From NCBI GenBank assembly GCA_913047695.1, contig CAJWUI010000003.1, forward strand, positions 124,001-188,000: a stretch of 64,000 nucleotides of DNA. Reading direction: 5' to 3'. Shown here in pieces: positions 56,180 through 64,000 of the stretch (the stretch's first letter is position 1; each line of letters begins with the position of its first letter). The DNA is from an uncultured Bacteroidota bacterium (GTDB lineage Bacteria; Bacteroidota; Bacteroidia; Flavobacteriales; Flavobacteriaceae). The notes beneath the pieces were generated by a model. It saw only the letters and a program-made list of their open reading frames with translations, was not told the origin of the DNA and ran no database searches. The translations under genes were made by a program, and so were the position numbers.

Positions 56180-56208
56180 AGCTTTCCATATTTTGGGAGG
56201 CTTTTTTT
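56180..56208 (+). terminator. Hairpin with T-run (terminator-like)
   Basis: AGCTTTCC (56180-56187) pairs, with two G-U pairs, with GGGAGGCT (56195-56202), followed by seven T (56202-56208). A small upstream hairpin (AGGTT-AAAT-AGCCT) precedes it. As the tRNA terminator lies about 190 bases upstream, this probably ends a separate short transcript. Confidence 0.55.
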
Positions 56209-56300
56209 ATTATCAAAAGAATCCATTTATATTTCACAAATCTCTTATTTAGAGATAATTATTGTAATTTTACTCTATTCGAATTTATCTGTGATAATTG

Positions 56301-56352
56301 AGTCAAAAAAAGTTAATCTCACTTAAAATATTTAGTGGAATTTTTTTTGACT
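56301..56352. repeat. Perfect 11-bp inverted repeat upstream of the giant gene
   Basis: AGTCAAAAAAA (56301-56311) and TTTTTTTGACT (56342-56352) are exact reverse complements around a 30-base loop that can itself partly pair (CACTTAAA with TTTAGTG). T-rich sequence follows. It could be a weak bidirectional terminator or a leader structure, 36 bases before the start codon. Confidence 0.6.
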
Positions 56353-56387
56353 TTTTTGTCTAAAAAAAATATGAATTGGTTTTGGAA

Positions 56388-59300
56388 TTGAGGTTAGAAA
56401 AAAAAATCAAATTAATATTGTGTTTAGTTGCATTTGCGATACTAATTCCTATTTACTCTTTTTCTCAAACTGCGACCTATTCCACAACTTTGGATTTTAA
56501 TGGTACATCGACATTTGTTGAAATACCTTCTTCTAATGATCTTAAGTTTGACTCAGATCAATTTACTCTAGAGGCATGGATAAAAATTGAAAATCCTCCT
56601 CCCTCAGGTTCCTCGTCTGGCAACAACACTGCTGCGAACCGAGATTACATTTTTTCAAAAAAAAACGATTGGAGCTTTTATATAATTAATGTCAATGGCA
56701 CGTCATACCTTGAAGGTAGATTTAGAAGAGATTATTATGGAAACTGGCCTCAAGTAAGATCATCAACACCTATTTCCTCAAATACATGGTATCATGTAGC
56801 ATTCACAAATTCAAAGGGTAATGGAAGACTACGTCTATATATTAACGGAAGTCTGGACAATTCAGCAAATTGGACATCAAGTGGACGTGGATTAACCTCA
56901 ACCACAAATCCAATAGCTATTGGTTCTAGCATTTGGAATGGAAGTAATAATCCAACCAATTTTTTTGACGGTAAAATTGGCGACGTACGTTTTTGGGATT
57001 CTGAAAGAACTCAAAGTGAAATTAATTCAAATAAAAATTCCATATTAAATACCAACTGCAATTGTTTATCAAACCTTAAACTATATTATAAACTTAATGA
57101 GGGTCAGGGTACTACGATAAACGATAGTAGTGTTTATTCAATTACGGGTACGGTTAGAGGTAGTTATCAATGGTCAAATGCTGATACTACTACACCAACA
57201 GTTGTTTTATCAGAGAGTGATAATAACAATCTTTTAGCAAATTCAGATGTGGTGACATTTACAGCTAATTTTTCTGAGACGATGACTCCCTCTCCAACAA
57301 TAACTATCAAAGAAAATGATCAGCCTGTCACTTTTTATATTTCAGATTATAGTAGCAATCAGATTGGCATTAATGTTCAGAATAGGAGGTTTGATCAGTT
57401 GACTCGAAATTCAAATAGTATTGTTGGCTACACATTTGAAGTGGTTTCCTCTGGTGTGACTTATACTTTAACCTCATTAAATAATCAATCACAGAGTTGG
57501 GTTTATTTTTCTACTACTCCTGAATTTACTCCTGGTGCATCTGGGAGTAATGGAAATTTAGATGTTTTACTTAAAGGGAAAACTCTAATTAACAATGCCT
57601 ATATGACTCCAATCTCTGGCACCAATTCCTATACCTATAGCTATACTACCTCTACTGTTCTAAATTCAATATCTGCAACGGTATCTGGTCAAGATCTAAG
57701 TGGGAACAGCTACTCAGGAACAGAGAGTGTAACTCTAAGTGTAGACAATGTAAATCCGTTGGTATATGGATTCTCGTCTACTGACCAGGATTATATTACG
57801 ACAAGTTCAGGAACAGTAACCTATACTGTAAGATTTTCAGAAGATATGGAATCAAGTCCTCAGCTAAATATAGTTGGAATTTCGCCACTAAATTATAGTC
57901 AGGTAGTTCCATTGACTTATGTAAGTACAAACAATAGCAACGGAGATTCAACTTGGACTTATGGGTGGTCTCCCCCAGCTTCAATTACCTCTGGGACTGT
58001 ATCTATTTCTATCACTGGAAATGATTTAGCAGGTAATCCATATAATGCCCAGATTGAAAATGTTACAGCTTTAAAACATAAAAGACTACACATCGATAAC
58101 GTTCAACCCACAGTGAGTTTATCCTCTACAGTCAGTGGTACTGCTGTTGCGCAATCAAATAGTGTCACAATAACGGCGCAGTTTAGTGAGCCAATGACAG
58201 AGTCCCCAACTATTTCTATTTCTGGCCAAATTTCAAATGCTACGATGTCACTAGTCTCAACGAATACTCTAATTAGAAAGGCAGCACAGCTTACACTTAG
58301 TGATTATGGTTACAATATGATTGCAGTTGGAAGTAATGATTGGGATGATATATTAGGAGCAAATGTACAGTCAGGAAATTTACTTAATTATTATCTTGAG
58401 ATTGATGGAGTTGATTATCAAGTAAGTGAAATAAAATTGGGCAGTAAAACGGCTTCTGATTTTTGGTGGTATTTCGCTACAACGCCAGAATATACGCCTG
58501 GATATAGTGCAGGTGAGACAACCTATTTCGTAATTAAATCACCAAATTACCAAACTGAACTATCTAATTGGCAATACTCTTGGACTGTATCATCAACATC
58601 TAGTACCCCTACAATAACTGTTTCGGGAGCTGACCTTGCAAGCAATTCAATATCAGGAACGGTGAGTCTTTCTTATAGCCTAGATAACCAAAAGCCCTAT
58701 ATTATTTCTACAACAATATCTAACAGTCTTAGTCCAGGACGCATAAGCGCAACCGAGACTAATACGATTACTGTTGTCTTTAATGAGGCAATTGATGCTA
58801 ATAGTTTTACAGCTTCTGATGTCACTATAACACCATCAGGTATTTTCACAATAACAGAAGATGTTTCTGTAGATAATATAACATTTAATGGATTTATTTC
58901 GGCAAATGGTGTTTACTCAGGTATTGTGACTCTTACAATCGCAGAAAATGTGTTAGTTGATCTTGCAGGTAATTCTAATTTGGCCTCATCAACAACTTTT
59001 GAGTTTGATAATGTATCCCCTACTGTTACACTTATAAGTTCTGATAGTGATAATATTCTTTCACCTTCTTCTAATGTTACAATTACAGCTACATTTTCGG
59101 AGTCAATGAGTGCAACCCCAACTATATCATTAACTGGTCTAGGAGCAAATATTAGTATGTCAGCTGGAAGTGACAATAAAATATGGAAATATAATTTTAA
59201 TACGAGCTCCTCAACTTCCTCAATTACAGCTACTGTATCAGGAACGGATTTATACGGTAATCCTTACTCAGGAACAGAAAGTTTAACTTTAAATATTGAT

Positions 59301-62300
59301 AATAGCGTATATCAAATTTCAGGGGCTACAATAAATCAAAAAAATTCAGTAGTGAGTATCACTTTTGATGAAGAAGTTTTCACTGAAATTTTAAGTGGTG
59401 TAGCTACCAATACTTTAACTACTTCTGATTTTTCACTCTCAATATCAGGTGGATCAGGAATAAGTTTAACGAGTGCAAATCCTTCTAGTATTTCAAAGAT
59501 AGGGAACAGCACCTATAATTTATATATTTCTTTTTCAGGTTATACAATTGGCACAGAAACATTAACTATTTCAATAGCTGAAAACAATATTTATGATAGG
59601 GTTGGTAATTCTACTGCTCTTTCTAAAAGTATAAGTTTAAACAGCAACTTATTATTCGATTATGATATTTCAAATACAAATTCATACAACGGACAAGCAA
59701 CATCAAATAATAATAAAACTGTAAATGATTTAAGCGGAAATGGTAACCACGGAGAAATAACAAACACTGATAATGTTTATTACGACACTAACCAAAACGC
59801 AATGTTCTTTAATGGTATTACACAAAGAGCTGGAGGGATTGCTATATCAAATCTAAACTATGTTAGTGGTAGCTCAGATAAAATTGAGGAGTTAACAATT
59901 TTTGCTAGAATAAAAGTTGATTCAAGGTCAACTACAGACAGAGCAAACAATGATGAAAGAATACTTCTTTCCTTTGATAGATCAGCTGTTTTTCGTTTTT
60001 CGGTTGGCTCTGACCAGAACACTTCAGCTAAAGGAAAGTTAGCCTTTCATTTTACAAATTCAGATGCTACCTTTGATACGCATGCCGTAAATACTTCTGA
60101 TCTTAGAGATAATCAGTGGCATAATGTTGCTATTACTTTCAAAGCTAATGAATCAGGGGGACTAAAATACTATATTGATGGAAACCTAGTTTATACGCAT
60201 TCAGGCACTTTTGCCCCAATATCTAATGGTAGCGATAATGAGACCCCGCGCTTTGGTTATGTCGGTACAGGTTCAGAAGCAACAAGCTTTAAAGGATCAG
60301 CTTCTCCCCCTAATCTTTTCTTTGGACATATTCAATCAATTAAATATTATAATAAAGTTTTAGAATCTTCCCAATTAAATGGCCTAGACATAAATGCGCC
60401 AACTGTTACATTAAGTGATAACATTTCATCAAACTATATAAATGGTTCTGAGACTTTGAGAATAATTTCAACTTTTAATGAAGCCATGTCTTCAAGTCCA
60501 AAAATTTCAATTAGTGGGCAGGTAAGTAACCTAACTATGACATCTTCAACTACATCGGTTTGGTATTATGATTGGAATGTTCCAGATTCATTTAATGGAG
60601 AGGTAACTGCAACGGTGACTGGAACAGATTTGGCTGGAAACTCTTATTCTGGAACAGATAGTATTACCTATGTAATTGATAACACTCTTCCAACGGTGTT
60701 ACTTTCAGATACAAATTCGGACAATATAATTACAAACAGTAACCAAGTTACCATTACTGCAACTTTTAGTGAACCAATGACAGTCACTCCAACAATTAGT
60801 ATTTCTAATTTAATTACAAATGCAGTAATGACGGCAACTTCTTCGACGAGTGTTTGGATTTATCCATGGGTAGTTTCAACTACATATAATGGTGTTGTGT
60901 CAGCTACTGTTTCGGGAACAGATTTGGCTAGAAATTCCTATTCAGGAGGAGAAAGTTTATCTTTTAATCTTGACACCAAAGCTCCTGAGATAGTTTCATT
61001 GTCAATTAATAATTTAAATAACGAGCTTATTCTCAATTTTTCAGAGCAATCAACCTTGCATGATAAATCAAGTAACAGTTTTACAGTTACTAATACATCA
61101 GACTATTTTAGTATTGGCGTTACAAGTGGAACAGCAACGATCACAGTAAACAGCATGACTTATAATGCAGACACTAATAATACCAAATATGTATTTGGAA
61201 TTAATGTTAATGGAATGCCAGATGGTTTTGAAGTTATTACAATCACGCCAAAAACAAACAAAGTTAAAGATGCTATTGGAAATTATGCTTTGACCTCTCA
61301 GAACTCTAATACTATAAACTTAAATAATACCCTACCTGTTATTTCTAGTTTAGAAATAAATGAAGCTAATACCCAAGCAGTAGTAACTTTTAGTGAGCCC
61401 GTTTACAATAATGTATCTGGATCAGGAGCTTTAGAGGCAAGCGATTTTCAATTAAGCTTGTCCTCGGGAAGCGCAACGCTTTCAAGCACAGTACCTACCT
61501 CGGCAACAAGCAGTGGAACTTTAAGCCATGTATTAGGCCTTTCTTTCCAAGGTTTAGCTTCAGGCCAAGAAATTTTAACTATCAGCCCTGTTTCAAATTC
61601 GATTTTTGACAGTAAAGGAGGCCAGGTCAATCTATCATCATCTCAAAGCAATACAATAACTTTAAATGATAAAGAAAGGCCAGAGATTACGGGAGTTTCA
61701 ATAGGTGGGTCAAATGAGTTTATAGATATTCAATTTAGTGAAGGCGTCTACGGAAATGCTTCTTCAAATGCTCCAATTTTAGCATCAAGTCTTGGCATAT
61801 CACAAATTGCAGGAGGTGTTATTCCTCTGAGAATTTTACAGATTACTAATACATCAGGAGGACAACTAACTGGGGGAGAAAATATTATAAGAGCTACGTT
61901 AACTCAATCACTAGATACTAGTAATACATTAGCAGGGGGAATTTTAGTAAATAACCAAGTTTCAATAGATGTGAGTAATACCACTGTGATTAATGGCATA
62001 GCGGGGCCAACATTGGAACAAGTCTTCCAAGTTCTCATAAAAAATGCAAGTATTTATGATACATCAGCAAATCAAGTTTCACCGACACAAAGATTGAATT
62101 ATATCAATCCTAACACCATTAATCCAGTAATACCGACATCCCCCAACATATTTAGATTAGGTCCAACTGTGAAGGTAAATCCACCACCAATTTTAACTAC
62201 AAGGGTAATAAGATTTAAAGAAAAACCAGGAAATGGTCAAATTGTTGGTGAGGTTAAAGCTTTTGATATCGAAGGAGAAAGTTTTGCATTTGTTAATCAA

Positions 62301-64000
62301 AGTGACCTTTACGACGGGATTCTTCAGATAGATGGGCAAGGTAAAATAAGTGTAATTGAAGGTGCAAATCTTAAATATGATTCTGATTATAATGCGGCAG
62401 AATTCAAATTTATTTTAAGAGATAGTGAGAACGAAGTTGAGCATTCTGTTCTAATAATAATTAAGAGGACACATCCTGAAATAAAAATCGACTATTTTGA
62501 TGTAGACGAAAATGCCCCTGTAGGAACTGTCGTGGCGGAAGTAAAATCAAGAGACCCACTTAATCCAACTGAAAAAATTCCTCTAGAATTCCTAAGTAAC
62601 GATGGATACCTGGAGTTTAACGGTAATGAGATAACTACAACAAGAAAGTTAGATTATGAAACCCAAACAGAGCATTGTTTTAAAATTGAAGCTATAGGTT
62701 CTCCAAAAGAAGATTTGTCTGACGAAAGATACATTACTAGCCTTGATGAATGCTTCCAAGTAATTGATTTACCAAATCAAAAATCTTCAAAAAAATTCTT
62801 TATTTCTATTTTTGGCCTACCAAATAATTCAAATTCTTCAAAAGTTGATCACAGAAGGTATTATAATCCGCATAATAAAAACGTTGGTAAATGGAAAGTT
62901 AAAAAGAGAATAAAAGGTGGAGCAGATGCTAGTAAATTCACAATTAGAAGTACATCGAAAGGTGAGCAGAAAAACAGACAGTATAATGAGGAAGAAACAG
63001 AAGATGTTTTAGAATTTATCAAAACACCTGTGTTTAATCCACCAGGAGATGCAAATCAAGATAACATTTACGAGGTTGAAATTGAATACATTAATACTGC
63101 CGATGGTGAACCTGAGGTTCCAATCAGTGTAACGCAAACAAATATTCAAGTACCTGAAGGGGGTAAAAAAGCGATAGAGTTGCAAGCAAAACCAGCTCTG
63201 CCAACAGATGATACAGATGGGGATGGTATTTTCGACATCTATGATAATAGCCCATTAGTTGCTAATGCAGATCAGACCGATGAAGATGGAGATGGAGTTG
63301 GTGACGTTTCTGATGATTTTGATCATGACGGAGTTTGGAACCCATTTGATACATGTCCTGATACACCATTAGGGGAAGTGGTAAATTTAAGTGGTTGTTT
63401 GATTTATTATGTTCCGTCAAATAATTTCACCCTCTCTAAAATTGAGAAGTGTGCTGGCGAAAACTCCATTCGCCTAGATGTACTAGACACCACAGTCACT
63501 TATAATATCTCGGTAAGTGGAACAGTAAACAAGACTGAGAGTTTTGCTGGCAGTACATGGACTCTAGATAAACTCTCTGGTGGTACTTATTCAATATGTG
63601 TAAATATTGATGGGGTTAGTTATTCAGAATTTGAAAGATGTTTTGAATTAACTATATCTGATCCAAAACCACTTGTTGTTAGTGGAATCCTTGACAAATC
63701 AAATCAATCGGTTACTTATGATCTAAGTGGAGGAGATGTTTACAATATTTCTCATAATGGCAAAACAACCCAAACACAAAGTAGCAAGTATACCGTATCA
63801 TTGAGTAAAGGACTAAACAAAATTAAAATATCAACTGGGATTGAGTGCCAAGGGCTATATGAAGATAATTACCTTAATTCTTTTGAAGTTAAATATGCGC
63901 CAAATCCAATAGATAATTATTTAGATCTTTATTTTGGGGGTAATGATGATTTTATTGAAATTGGGATTTATACAGTAAATGGACAACTTATTGATATCAA
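56388..64000 (+). CDS. Giant T9SS-secreted multidomain protein (partial, 3' end missing)
   Basis: One reading frame stays open for about 2,537 codons to the window edge. Order (residues approximate): signal peptide 1-27; LamG/concanavalin-like domain 34-260; Ig-like repeats 269-970; second LamG-like domain 1085-1335; two more Ig-like repeats 1337-1531; further beta-rich repeats to about 1935; two cadherin-like units to about 2125; a linker; thrombospondin type 3-like acidic repeats (DTDGDGIFDIYDNSP, TDEDGDGVGDVSDDFD) near 2275-2325; a cysteine-containing beta module; then KYAPNPIDNYLDLYFGG and IYTVNGQLIDI, a type A T9SS sorting domain cut by the edge. No ATG precedes the signal peptide in frame, so TTG at 56388 is the likely start. 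Expected to be secreted across the outer membrane and attached to the cell surface. LamG and Ig domains suggest glycan or cell adhesion (inference); no catalytic domain is seen. Confidence 0.88.
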   Translation, partial: MRLEKKIKLILCLVAFAILIPIYSFSQTATYSTTLDFNGTSTFVEIPSSNDLKFDSDQFTLEAWIKIENPPPSGSSSGNNTAANRDYIFSKKNDWSFYIINVNGTSYLEGRFRRDYYGNWPQVRSSTPISSNTWYHVAFTNSKGNGRLRLYINGSLDNSANWTSSGRGLTSTTNPIAIGSSIWNGSNNPTNFFDGKIGDVRFWDSERTQSEINSNKNSILNTNCNCLSNLKLYYKLNEGQGTTINDSSVYSITGTVRGSYQWSNADTTTPTVVLSESDNNNLLANSDVVTFTANFSETMTPSPTITIKENDQPVTFYISDYSSNQIGINVQNRRFDQLTRNSNSIVGYTFEVVSSGVTYTLTSLNNQSQSWVYFSTTPEFTPGASGSNGNLDVLLKGKTLINNAYMTPISGTNSYTYSYTTSTVLNSISATVSGQDLSGNSYSGTESVTLSVDNVNPLVYGFSSTDQDYITTSSGTVTYTVRFSEDMESSPQLNIVGISPLNYSQVVPLTYVSTNNSNGDSTWTYGWSPPASITSGTVSISITGNDLAGNPYNAQIENVTALKHKRLHIDNVQPTVSLSSTVSGTAVAQSNSVTITAQFSEPMTESPTISISGQISNATMSLVSTNTLIRKAAQLTLSDYGYNMIAVGSNDWDDILGANVQSGNLLNYYLEIDGVDYQVSEIKLGSKTASDFWWYFATTPEYTPGYSAGETTYFVIKSPNYQTELSNWQYSWTVSSTSSTPTITVSGADLASNSISGTVSLSYSLDNQKPYIISTTISNSLSPGRISATETNTITVVFNEAIDANSFTASDVTITPSGIFTITEDVSVDNITFNGFISANGVYSGIVTLTIAENVLVDLAGNSNLASSTTFEFDNVSPTVTLISSDSDNILSPSSNVTITATFSESMSATPTISLTGLGANISMSAGSDNKIWKYNFNTSSSTSSITATVSGTDLYGNPYSGTESLTLNIDNSVYQISGATINQKNSVVSITFDEEVFTEILSGVATNTLTTSDFSLSISGGSGISLTSANPSSISKIGNSTYNLYISFSGYTIGTETLTISIAENNIYDRVGNSTALSKSISLNSNLLFDYDISNTNSYNGQATSNNNKTVNDLSGNGNHGEITNTDNVYYDTNQNAMFFNGITQRAGGIAISNLNYVSGSSDKIEELTIFARIKVDSRSTTDRANNDERILLSFDRSAVFRFSVGSDQNTSAKGKLAFHFTNSDATFDTHAVNTSDLRDNQWHNVAITFKANESGGLKYYIDGNLVYTHSGTFAPISNGSDNETPRFGYVGTGSEATSFKGSASPPNLFFGHIQSIKYYNKVLESSQLNGLDINAPTVTLSDNISSNYINGSETLRIISTFNEAMSSSPKISISGQVSNLTMTSSTTSVWYYDWNVPDSFNGEVTATVTGTDLAGNSYSGTDSITYVIDNTLPTVLLSDTNSDNIITNSNQVTITATFSEPMTVTPTISISNLITNAVMTATSSTSVWIYPWVVSTTYNGVVSATVSGTDLARNSYSGGESLSFNLDTKAPEIVSLSINNLNNELILNFSEQSTLHDKSSNSFTVTNTSDYFSIGVTSGTATITVNSMTYNADTNNTKYVFGINVNGMPDGFEVITITPKTNKVKDAIGNYALTSQNSNTINLNNTLPVISSLEINEANTQAVVTFSEPVYNNVSGSGALEASDFQLSLSSGSATLSSTVPTSATSSGTLSHVLGLSFQGLASGQEILTISPVSNSIFDSKGGQVNLSSSQSNTITLNDKERPEITGVSIGGSNEFIDIQFSEGVYGNASSNAPILASSLGISQIAGGVIPLRILQITNTSGGQLTGGENIIRATLTQSLDTSNTLAGGILVNNQVSIDVSNTTVINGIAGPTLEQVFQVLIKNASIYDTSANQVSPTQRLNYINPNTINPVIPTSPNIFRLGPTVKVNPPPILTTRVIRFKEKPGNGQIVGEVKAFDIEGESFAFVNQSDLYDGILQIDGQGKISVIEGANLKYDSDYNAAEFKFILRDSENEVEHSVLIIIKRTHPEIKIDYFDVDENAPVGTVVAEVKSRDPLNPTEKIPLEFLSNDGYLEFNGNEITTTRKLDYETQTEHCFKIEAIGSPKEDLSDERYITSLDECFQVIDLPNQKSSKKFFISIFGLPNNSNSSKVDHRRYYNPHNKNVGKWKVKKRIKGGADASKFTIRSTSKGEQKNRQYNEEETEDVLEFIKTPVFNPPGDANQDNIYEVEIEYINTADGEPEVPISVTQTNIQVPEGGKKAIELQAKPALPTDDTDGDGIFDIYDNSPLVANADQTDEDGDGVGDVSDDFDHDGVWNPFDTCPDTPLGEVVNLSGCLIYYVPSNNFTLSKIEKCAGENSIRLDVLDTTVTYNISVSGTVNKTESFAGSTWTLDKLSGGTYSICVNIDGVSYSEFERCFELTISDPKPLVVSGILDKSNQSVTYDLSGGDVYNISHNGKTTQTQSSKYTVSLSKGLNKIKISTGIECQGLYEDNYLNSFEVKYAPNPIDNYLDLYFGGNDDFIEIGIYTVNGQLIDI
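57331..57590 (+). other. Inserted domain inside Ig-like repeat 1
   Basis: About 85 extra residues split the first repeat. The segment contains FYISDYSSNQIGINV and FSTTPEFTPGASGSNGN. The second of these is closely related to the insertion in repeat 3. I do not recognise the domain. Confidence 0.6.
58281..58550 (+). other. Inserted domain inside Ig-like repeat 3
   Basis: About 90 extra residues containing LTLSDYGYNMIAVGSNDWD and YFATTPEYTPGYSAGE. It shares the SDY and TTPE(F/Y)TPG landmarks and their spacing to the repeat end with the insertion in repeat 1. Confidence 0.6.
59640..60395 (+). other. Second LamG/concanavalin-like domain in the giant protein
   Basis: About 250 residues beginning LLFDYDISNTNSYNG, with NDLSGNGNHGEI, a NQWHNVAITFKAN strand, YYIDGNLVYTHSGTF and IQSIKYYNKVLESSQLNG near the end. 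These are the standard landmarks of LamG-like jelly-roll domains. It stands between two groups of Ig-like repeats. Confidence 0.75.
60396..60980 (+). repeat. Second block of Ig-like repeats
   Basis: Two units, 60396-60683 and 60684-60980, very similar to each other at DNA level near their ends, including GGAACAGATTTGGCTGG at 60620 and GGAACAGATTTGGCTAG at 60914. They belong to the same repeat family as the first block, without insertions. Confidence 0.8.
63208..63400 (+). other. Thrombospondin type 3-like calcium-binding repeats
   Basis: Acidic Asp/Gly repeats DTDGDGIFDIYDNSP, TDEDGDGVGDVSDDFD and DHDGVWNPFDTCPDTP. These bind calcium in related proteins and commonly precede the C-terminal T9SS module of flavobacterial surface proteins. 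Confidence 0.8.

Larger units (their letters stand above)
55989..56387 (+). other. Gene-free region before the giant surface protein
   Basis: No protein gene is supported in these 399 AT-rich bases. It contains a hairpin with T-run at 56180-56208, a perfect A/T-rich inverted repeat at 56301-56352, and no exact TTG/TAnnTTTG promoter pair that I can find, although a promoter for the large downstream gene must lie here or further upstream. Confidence 0.6.
57192..59305 (+). repeat. First block of Ig-like repeats in the giant protein
   Basis: Five units about 57192-57750, 57751-58100, 58101-58690, 58691-59011 and 59012-59305. Common pattern: PTVxLS near the start, VTITAxFSExMTxxPTISI, an aromatic W/Y strand, then ATVSGxDLxGNxYSGTES and LxIDN at the junction. 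Units one and three are longer because of an insertion. Confidence 0.8.

Noticed and set aside
57192-60980. Periodic DNA similarity that could be taken for a CRISPR or tandem satellite array
   Set aside because: Unit length is about 290-590 bases, in frame, and the similarity is at protein level as Ig-like domains inside one gene; no short identical repeats with unique spacers exist.

Overview
The window is AT-rich chromosomal DNA from a marine member of the Flavobacteriia (Bacteroidetes). The evidence is a complete Bat (MoxR/VWA/TPR) operon, TAnnTTTG-type -7 promoter elements preceded by TTG about 19-23 bases upstream, few Shine-Dalgarno sites, a DnaE with a fused N-terminal exonuclease, myxol-type carotenoid genes (crtA(OH)-crtD-cruF), and a type IX secretion (T9SS) cargo protein ending in a C-terminal sorting domain. 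I see no insertion sequence, prophage, CRISPR array or integrated element. Nearly everything looks like vertically inherited core genome, tightly packed, with many start/stop overlaps and tail-to-tail overlaps of convergent genes.

Layout. 1-462: 5' part of an aldo/keto reductase running off the left edge. 548-9554: promoter and eight-gene Bat operon (moxR, DUF58, a BatD-like membrane protein, batA, batB, batC, batD, batE). 9559-13993: cvpA, pheS, a four-helix membrane protein, a lipoprotein isoaspartyl peptidase and dinB. 13990-18135 (minus): acpP-fabF-rnc-IPExxxVDY-pyk, divergent from purN-rnhA-pfkB-purF-like (18287-22256). 22312-28927: sodB and an AddA/AddB-like helicase-nuclease pair. 29010-36042: an EF-hand membrane protein, phytoene desaturase crtI, ThuA protein, a voltage-gated K+ channel, then crtA(OH)-crtD-cruF. 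36053-41962: a lipoprotein, a DUF2383-like helical protein, an SDR epimerase, a CBS protein, a histone-deacetylase-family enzyme, a compact metG and an ACT-domain protein. 41959-55393: a DNA repair/replication block with mfd, the four-gene ligase-associated cassette (pdeM-lhr-lig-exo) and dnaE. 55490-55988: trxA, tRNA-Asp and a strong terminator. 56388-64000: the first ~2,537 codons of a very large secreted multidomain protein that runs off the right edge.

How the genes work together. The Bat operon forms a membrane/periplasmic complex thought to be assembled by the MoxR ATPase. The fatty-acid and purine operons are housekeeping. CrtI makes lycopene; CruF, CrtD and CrtA(OH) hydrate, desaturate and 2-hydroxylate the acyclic end of a carotenoid, as in myxol. 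Phytoene synthase, cyclase and ring hydroxylase genes are not in this window. The AddAB-like pair, Mfd, DinB and the Lhr/ligase/nuclease cassette together give a rich DNA repair capacity.

The most novel-looking parts are the giant T9SS protein, in which two Ig-like repeats carry a related inserted domain; the EF-hand/transmembrane protein; a hairpin-ended possible small RNA before crtA; and a methionyl-tRNA synthetase without its usual C-terminal appendage. No wholly new multi-gene system could be supported from sequence alone.
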